From Nemertoderma westbladi (lineage: Eukaryota; Xenacoelomorpha; Nemertodermatida; Nemertodermatidae), in assembly GCA_032718475.1 (NCBI GenBank), contig JAUCBJ010003384.1, forward strand, positions 1-24,970: DNA of 24,970 nt, given 5' to 3'. Position 1 is the first letter of the stretch, and every line of letters begins with the position of its first letter. Below, in pieces: positions 19,726-24,970 of this stretch. The notes under the pieces were generated by a model, which saw only the letters and a list, made by a program, of their open reading frames with translations, was not told the DNA's origin and ran no database searches. The position numbers were made by a program, and so were the translations under genes.

Positions 19726-20126
19726 TCCATTTATACTAAATCCAATTATACTAAATACTTATCTTATACTTATATTAAAATACTTATACTCATCTACCCT
19801 ACTTTGGATTGGAGCATTAGTCCTGGGTAAGGGATTTGGGAGTTCAACAAAAAAGGTAAATGGAACTACTGATTCTCGAAGAAGACGTTCGTCCCATTCC
19901 ATTCCATTCCAATAAAGTAAAGAATATAATAATTAAATATTTAATTAAATAATATATTCATAACACTTATTTGTTTCTCTGAGAAAAATTACTATGCGTT
20001 GAAAATTTGCAATTGACGACAACCAATATTACACTCCCTAGCTTTAGGTAATTTCTGGTGCAGTTTATGTAATATAACGTACTTTTTTCGTAACACCTAG
20101 TCATCTGGTGTATGTCTAAATCAAAT
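19726..20126. other. Noncoding AT-rich spacer
   Basis: It contains imperfect repeats of TATACTAAAT and ATACTTAT (19733-19795). I see no gene. Confidence 0.5.
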
Positions 20127-20250
20127 GGTTATTGATTAATTACGTTTCACCATTTGAAACAAATGCAAGTGTTTTTAATTCTTATTCTGGTTATTGATTA
20201 ATTACGTTTCACCATTTGAAACAAATGCAAGTGTTTTTAATTCTTATTCT
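20127..20250. repeat. Perfect 62-bp tandem duplication
   Basis: GGTTATTGATTAATTACG...TTCTTATTCT occurs at 20127-20188 and again at 20189-20250 with no differences by eye. This points to a recent slippage or end-joining event. Confidence 0.92.
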
Positions 20251-22273
20251 AAGTTGGAGGAGGTAATTTATATTAATTGCGATCATAAATTTAATTAGTG
20301 CTTTGGAAGTATTTGATTTTATGTACAATTCTATATATCAAGCCTGTTTACGTATACGATTTTATAGCAGAGTGATATTGTAACGTATGTACGCTTCAAG
20401 TATATTTGTTTATAATGAATCCGATTTTGACAGTAAGTAAATATTATGTACGCTTCAAGTGCCTTCACAATTATTTTTCAAGCTTTTCGTAATTTGTATA
20501 TTTCTATCATGTTGTTCTTATTTTTATTTGGGTAATTTTTTGTTTGTCCTTGACCAAAAAAAATTAGGGGACTGTATTCGGTTCCATGAAATACATTCAA
20601 TTCATCTAACCCCTATTATAGGAAAATGCCAAACCCAATCTGTATTGTTACCTACTCATCAGCTGTTTTGAAACACCAATTATCCCCTTCTACCAGGCAG
20701 TACTGTTGCATCAACCATTAATGTAAGCTGGGGACAAGGAAACGACTTCCTATTGGATATTGGGGATTAAGTATTCTTACTGGGCTAATATTGGTAGCAT
20801 AATACTTCATATATATATTAAACATTCATTGGTTTTATTCATAGATAGAAGTTGTGCAGTTATATTACTTTGTTACTAAAACTAATGGTCTCCCCTAAGG
20901 AGCCATTAAATTCACGAGCTGTTGCAAGTTATATATCATTATATATTATTATTATACTGTCCTTTTATAAACTCAAGTTATTTGCAACGCTCCGTTGGAT
21001 AAGATTCCAAATTAGGGGAAAAGACCCCGGATTATGCCCGGTATAGCATACAAGAATACTGGTACTACTACAGCCACAGCCATAATAAATAATCGAACCT
21101 TAAGTTTCCGTTTTATTCTATTGGACTTCCAAATCATGTACAAACTATTTTACGCCGCCCATGCCTTCCCCTTACATATTGGAAGGTCTCAATTTCGTAT
21201 CCATAATCCCAAGTACCAGAAGTCATCCACGTGCTCAAGCAAGCCGTCCCTAGAGCTTAAATGCCCCTTTCAAACAATGACCATAAAATGACCCAAACCA
21301 CCACATTAGTAGCCAGCTGCAAAAGGGGTGTAAAAATCACGAAAAAAAGTAATTATTCGAGGAATCGGAACAAAAGTACGTGGTGGCACGAACAGAACAT
21401 CGAAAATGAGCGGTAACATGAACAGAACACAACATCGAAAATGCGCGGTAACACACAACACCGAAATACCGGTACGTGGTAATGTAAACATGAGTGGGCC
21501 TTTCGTGGAGCTGCGAACCAATAAAAAAAACAATAATATAAATTATTACAGTACGATACACTATACAAAAATATATAGGCCTATCGAGCTAGCTCTCAGC
21601 TTACAGTATACCAGTAGGCCTAATTAAAAAAAATAAAATGTTATTTTATAGACTTAGGCCTACTGCCTACTGGTCATTATTCTAGAAATCAAACTTATGA
21701 TAAATGAAACTATACTACCAACTACCGTTATCTACAAATCTACAGTACCTACTGTCAGACCGAACAGGCAGATTATACGAGAAACACTACGGTACCGTAC
21801 TACCGGTACCTAATGCAGTAATGCATATCTGCATGTCGAAAGGGGAATGGTACAGAGTTAGAGAAAGTTTCACTTTATCGATTACCGGTATCATACTAAA
21901 ACTACAGTAAATGCCTGATGGGTATTGCCTACAATAGTGAATTCCTTGCTTGTGTGCCTGCTTGCCTGAATGTGTTGCAACAGAGTCTGTATTCAGAAAA
22001 TGTTTCACTTTAGGGCCTACCGACTTTTATACTGCTACATGTACAGCCTATTATTATGTCAACGTCTACGAGTCTGCATGTGTATAACTATAGCAGCCAA
22101 GTCTGTATTCAGGAAATGTTTCACTTTCACATTTGCAACCTACAGTATTGCGACTTGCCAGATATGTGCTAGAATACATCCTGTGTCTTTGTGGGGTCGG
22201 TAATCGCCACTAATCTACTACTAGGATCGGCATGCTGCATTGCAGCTGCATTTTGAAGAATGCTGTGCCGGCT
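20251..22273. other. Noncoding spacer with small dispersed repeats
   Basis: TATGTACGCTTCAAGT occurs at 20385 and 20446. A ~37-bp unit (CGGTAACATGAACAGAACA, ATCGAAAATG) is repeated imperfectly at 21380-21470. GTCTGTATTCAGRAAATGTT recurs about 116 bp apart at 21984 and 22101. ORFs here are short and overlap on both strands; I support none. Confidence 0.5.
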
Positions 22274-22432
22274 TGACTTTAATAATAAAGTCGCGACTAA
22301 AATAATAAAGTCGCGACTTTAATAATACTTTAATAATAAAGTCGCGACTAAAATAATAAAGTCGCGACTTTAATAATAAAGTCGCGACTTTAATAATAAA
22401 GTCGCGACTTTAATAATAGAGTCGCGACTATA
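22274..22432. repeat. Tandem array of palindromic 20-bp units
   Basis: Seven copies of a unit containing AAAGTCGCGACTTT, a perfect 14-bp palindrome, joined by AATAAT. Some copies have ACTAAA in place of ACTTTA, and the last reads GAGTCGCGACTA. A short half unit interrupts the array near 22327. The array could extrude cruciforms. Nothing suggests it is transcribed. Confidence 0.9.
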
Positions 22433-22501
22433 TTCGTGAATATATAGCATGAAATTTGGGACGAATATAATTAGCGAATAAAAATACAAAATCTATGCCA
22501 T

Positions 22502-22640
22502 AAAAGACATTATTCCTCCGCATGTCACGTAGTACATCAGGTGGCAGACAGGAAACAATTTCTTAACAAACATGGTCACTGTTACACGTGCCTCGGGACA
22601 AATCATCAGGCGCGAGATTGTCTTAAGCGTAAACCCTGTT
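22502..22640 (+). pseudogene. BEL/Pao gag fragment with zinc knuckle
   Basis: The plus-strand frame reads DRKQFLNKHGHCYTCLG and then TNHQARDCLKRKPC. This is a CX2CX4HX4C knuckle in the setting seen at the end of BEL/Pao gag. It is on the opposite strand to the nested element, and its residues differ from that element's knuckle (CFRCLGTGHYVRDC), so it comes from another family. The reading frame stays open to 23116, but after about residue 40 it loses gag character and becomes Ser/Asn/Gln-rich low-complexity sequence. No capsid, protease or LTR is recognisable nearby. Confidence 0.75.
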
Positions 22641-22894
22641 ATAAAATGCAAAAAAATTGGACATCATGTAACAATATGATTATTGATAGTAACAATGTGT
22701 TGGCAAGCTGTATTTTTCGAGGTGTTTGTTATTATACATTTATTATAGGAAGGGATCTAGGGGTCTTTACCTCGAGTGATAAGTTTATTTTTACCGAAAA
22801 TAACTTATCTTTTATTGGCGCAATTGTACAGTCCAGCTCACCAACAGAGTGCCATCGGATCCGATCTGAACCGATCGGATCCAACAGCTTCAAA

Positions 22895-22990
22895 CACTTT
22901 CAGACAAACTCCAACAGTCCAACAACTTCAAACAGATTCAGACAGTTTCAAACAGATTCAGACAGTTTCAAACAGAATCAGACAACTTCC
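22895..22990. repeat. ~20-bp minisatellite
   Basis: CAGATTCAGACAGTTTCAAA is repeated about 2.5 times, with diverged copies on the left (CAAACACTTTCAGACAAACT). It encodes the Ser/Asn/Gln-rich tail after the gag fragment. Confidence 0.75.
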
Positions 22991-23116
22991 AACAACCTGT
23001 CAATCACTCCACCCACACTCAACCGCAACCCCAACTCAACTCCCATCTTCTTGCGCGCAGATAGAATGAAAGCGTTTGAAACTACTAAAGGAACTCCATT
23101 CATAAAGCCACAATAA

Positions 23117-24077
23117 CGACAGAGTGGACTGGCCACTGGCGGCGCCCTTGAACATTCACACTGTAACTTAAGCTGACCTGAAGGAACAGCCCATTAGTGA
23201 GGTCGGTATTTCTCTTTATTCCTGCCGCTATCTTTGAATAACACAATAGCAGAAAGCTAACCAGTGGTCTACCCCCAATACAAGAAAGACAAGTTGGCTA
23301 CCATTGAAATGAATGGGGAATGGAATTCTGTGTTCACATACTAATGTTGCTTTGGGTTGGTCTAGAGCCATACAATAGAGCTTTACGGAAATACACTTCC
23401 AAAGAGCCAAGCAGTGGCGGTATAGGTCCAAAATGCCCATGTAGAATTTCTTCGAATAAGGCTCAATTTCTTTAAGTTACATTAATTAAAATACTGATAA
23501 ATATATTTTGCTTTTCGCAGGAGGGACAGTATCCCCCTCTACAGTTAACATAGTGTACGTACATGTGTTAGTTATATCGTTGCGTTTATTTATATTTATA
23601 CAGGTTTGGATATGATCTCTACTAGTTTGATTTTTGTTTTGTCAATTAATTAATTGTGCGGTTAATTTGTCAATCACAGCCTTAATTGGCTACATTGCTT
23701 ATTGTATGAATGAATATAATTTAGTTATTAAGACATTATTTTAATTAGTATCTGGTGTGATTAGGTCTACCTTTTACATAACAACAGTACGTCAATGGCG
23801 GATATACTACTACTACTAAGTCGAGCGAACTCGGACAGTGGAAATGAGATCCTTCCAGGCTTCCCGATTCTCCATAGTTGTCGCAATTGCGTTTCTCCCA
23901 AGTTCAGAGATGGCGGATATACATTACATCATAATATGGCATGGCAGTCACGTGAAAACAAGGGCCTTCACATTCCCAATTCTCTATCTAATCTATTATG
24001 GTTGTGCGTATTGCTCAATACTACTTTATGATATTAATTCATTCACGTTTAACATTAACAGCCATACGTTTCATCAA
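23117..24077. other. Noncoding spacer
   Basis: ATGGCGGATATAC occurs at 23795 and at 23909, suggesting an old ~114-bp duplication. The other ORFs are short and without recognisable content. No RNA gene is seen. Confidence 0.5.
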
Positions 24078-24097
24078 CCCCCCCCCCCCCCCCCCCC
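24078..24097. repeat. Poly-C tract (20 C)
   Basis: Twenty consecutive C, followed by TCCCCTTCC. Its length may be affected by sequencing error. Confidence 0.9.
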
Positions 24098-24220
24098 TCC
24101 CCTTCCAATGTGACAAACTATCACGATATGTTGGCGTTGGGCCCCGTCCCGTACGTCCACCCTCCCTTGTGAAGGGCTAGGGGGGACTTTCGACCCATCA
24201 TTACTAAATGGTAGTGATAA

Positions 24221-24512
24221 TACACCAAGGTTCCACCTTGGTGTAGTGGTTGCAATTGAATTCACATCTCCTGTAGGTCGTGGGTTCGATCCTCACATGG
24301 GCCAGGGCAGTTTTCGTTTCGGCACGAATGCTTTAAAGGGACCAGCCAGGGCGCATCTCTGCCTTGCATCCTTAAGTGGTAGCTAAATGAGTACTAGAGT
24401 TTCCTCTGGGGAGTAAAGTTCTGGGGGGACCGCACTGGAAATAAGTCGTCAGACTTTGTGCGTAATCCCTGGCCTAGCGGCCGAAGAAAATTTACTTTAC
24501 TTTTACTTTTTT
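24221..24512 (+). mobile_element. tRNA-derived SINE
   Basis: The head has an RNA polymerase III A box (TGGTGTAGTGG, 24239-24249) and a B box (GGTTCGATCC, 24283-24292) at tRNA spacing. The T-arm still folds (GTGGG, loop TTCGATC, CTCAC). The acceptor stem does not pair (ATGGGCC at the 3' side, no complement at the 5' side), so this is not a working tRNA gene. A ~190-bp unrelated body follows, then a short TTTAC-type tail at 24491-24512. The left end is uncertain; I include a palindrome (24221-24245) that overlaps the A box. I did not find a clear target duplication and do not recognise the SINE family. Confidence 0.75.
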
Positions 24513-24970
24513 AATTTCAGAAATAAGTTTTCCCATGTATACGTAATTTTATTCTTAAATAGGTACTTGTTTGTTCCTAAATTCTGCCTAAATGCTGCTT
24601 ACTCAATGTTAAATAATTTATTGTTCTCGAATATTTATTTCGTAACTAGGGAACCTGCTTAACTACAAATCCAATATTGGATATGGAGTTCCGTTTCGAA
24701 GTTCGCCTTGCAGAGACTAAAGTTGCAATAACTTTTGAGGGTGTGAATGTAATTTACTCAAATAGAGGTAGGTGGCGCGAAAAAAATAGTTGGGCTAGAA
24801 GGTATTACGTGCAAACCTTTTCATTTTCGATGCTCTTTCAACACAACTAATAAAATTAACCAAAAATATTTTTTTCACTCATTGTAATTATATTTACTGT
24901 TTGCTTAATCTGTTTGTGTTTATATCTGTTTATGTGCAGTATTTAGTGCCCTACGTCAAAGAAACTAATA
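24513..24970. other. Noncoding AT-rich flank
   Basis: No supported gene, RNA or repeat. One 68-codon frame crosses the SINE tail and is not supported. Confidence 0.5.

Noticed and set aside
21306-21568. Three overlapping minus-strand ORFs of 71-75 codons
   Set aside because: They overlap each other in different frames over a degenerate tandem repeat and show no recognisable content.
22274-22432. CRISPR-like array
   Set aside because: The units are joined directly with no unique spacers, and the setting is eukaryotic.
23795-24113. Plus-strand ORFs starting at ATGGCGGATATA
   Set aside because: Short, overlapping in different frames, one running through the poly-C tract; no motif or homology recognised.
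24233-24304. Functional tRNA gene
   Set aside because: A and B boxes and the T-arm are present, but the acceptor stem cannot pair and a SINE-like body and tail follow.

Overview
The window looks like gene-poor, repeat-rich nuclear DNA of an invertebrate animal. The evidence is the content: BEL/Pao and LINE retroelements, a tRNA-derived SINE, AT-rich spacers with recurring GGCCTA and ACCGGTA words, and no bacterial-type gene packing. I cannot name the species. I see no convincing host gene. Nearly every coding stretch belongs to a retroelement.

Layout. 1-1151 (minus) is an unrecognised open frame that runs off the left edge. AT-rich tandem repeats lie upstream of it at about 1240-1535 and 2468-3041; the second array has a 122-bp core identical in both copies. 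4808-6408 and 15413-16458 (minus) are two halves of one 5'-truncated LINE. It is split by a nested BEL/Pao LTR retrotransposon at 6414-15407 (minus), which begins TG, ends CA and is flanked by a 5-bp target duplication (TAGGC on the plus strand). 17640-19725 (minus) is a second, older LINE. 22274-22432 is a tandem array of palindromes. 22502-22640 (plus) is a fragment of another BEL/Pao gag. 24221-24512 is a tRNA-derived SINE with a palindrome at its head.

The BEL/Pao element is the main object. In its own direction it holds a 5' LTR cut short at 586 bp, a gag lacking its start, and a pol reduced to protease plus the integrase C-terminus. A 1.2-kb spacer with three tandem repeats follows, then an 866-codon third frame broken by two stops, a polypurine tract and a 1491-bp 3' LTR. 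The third frame carries what I read as a degenerate 3'-5' exonuclease-like region and two CCHC zinc knuckles. The shared 586 bp of the LTRs differ at one position, so the insertion is young, yet its genes are broken. It was probably mobilised by proteins from another copy.

A 24-bp motif occurs seven times in this element: three times in the 3' LTR, twice in the 5' LTR, once in gag and once in the third frame. It falls in three different reading frames, so it is conserved as nucleic acid rather than protein. In the transcript it can fold into a hairpin with a GAAA loop. In the LTR it alternates with a roughly 95-bp repeat whose transcript contains a UUCG-loop hairpin. One copy lies exactly where the 5' LTR breaks off, so it also looks like a recombination site.
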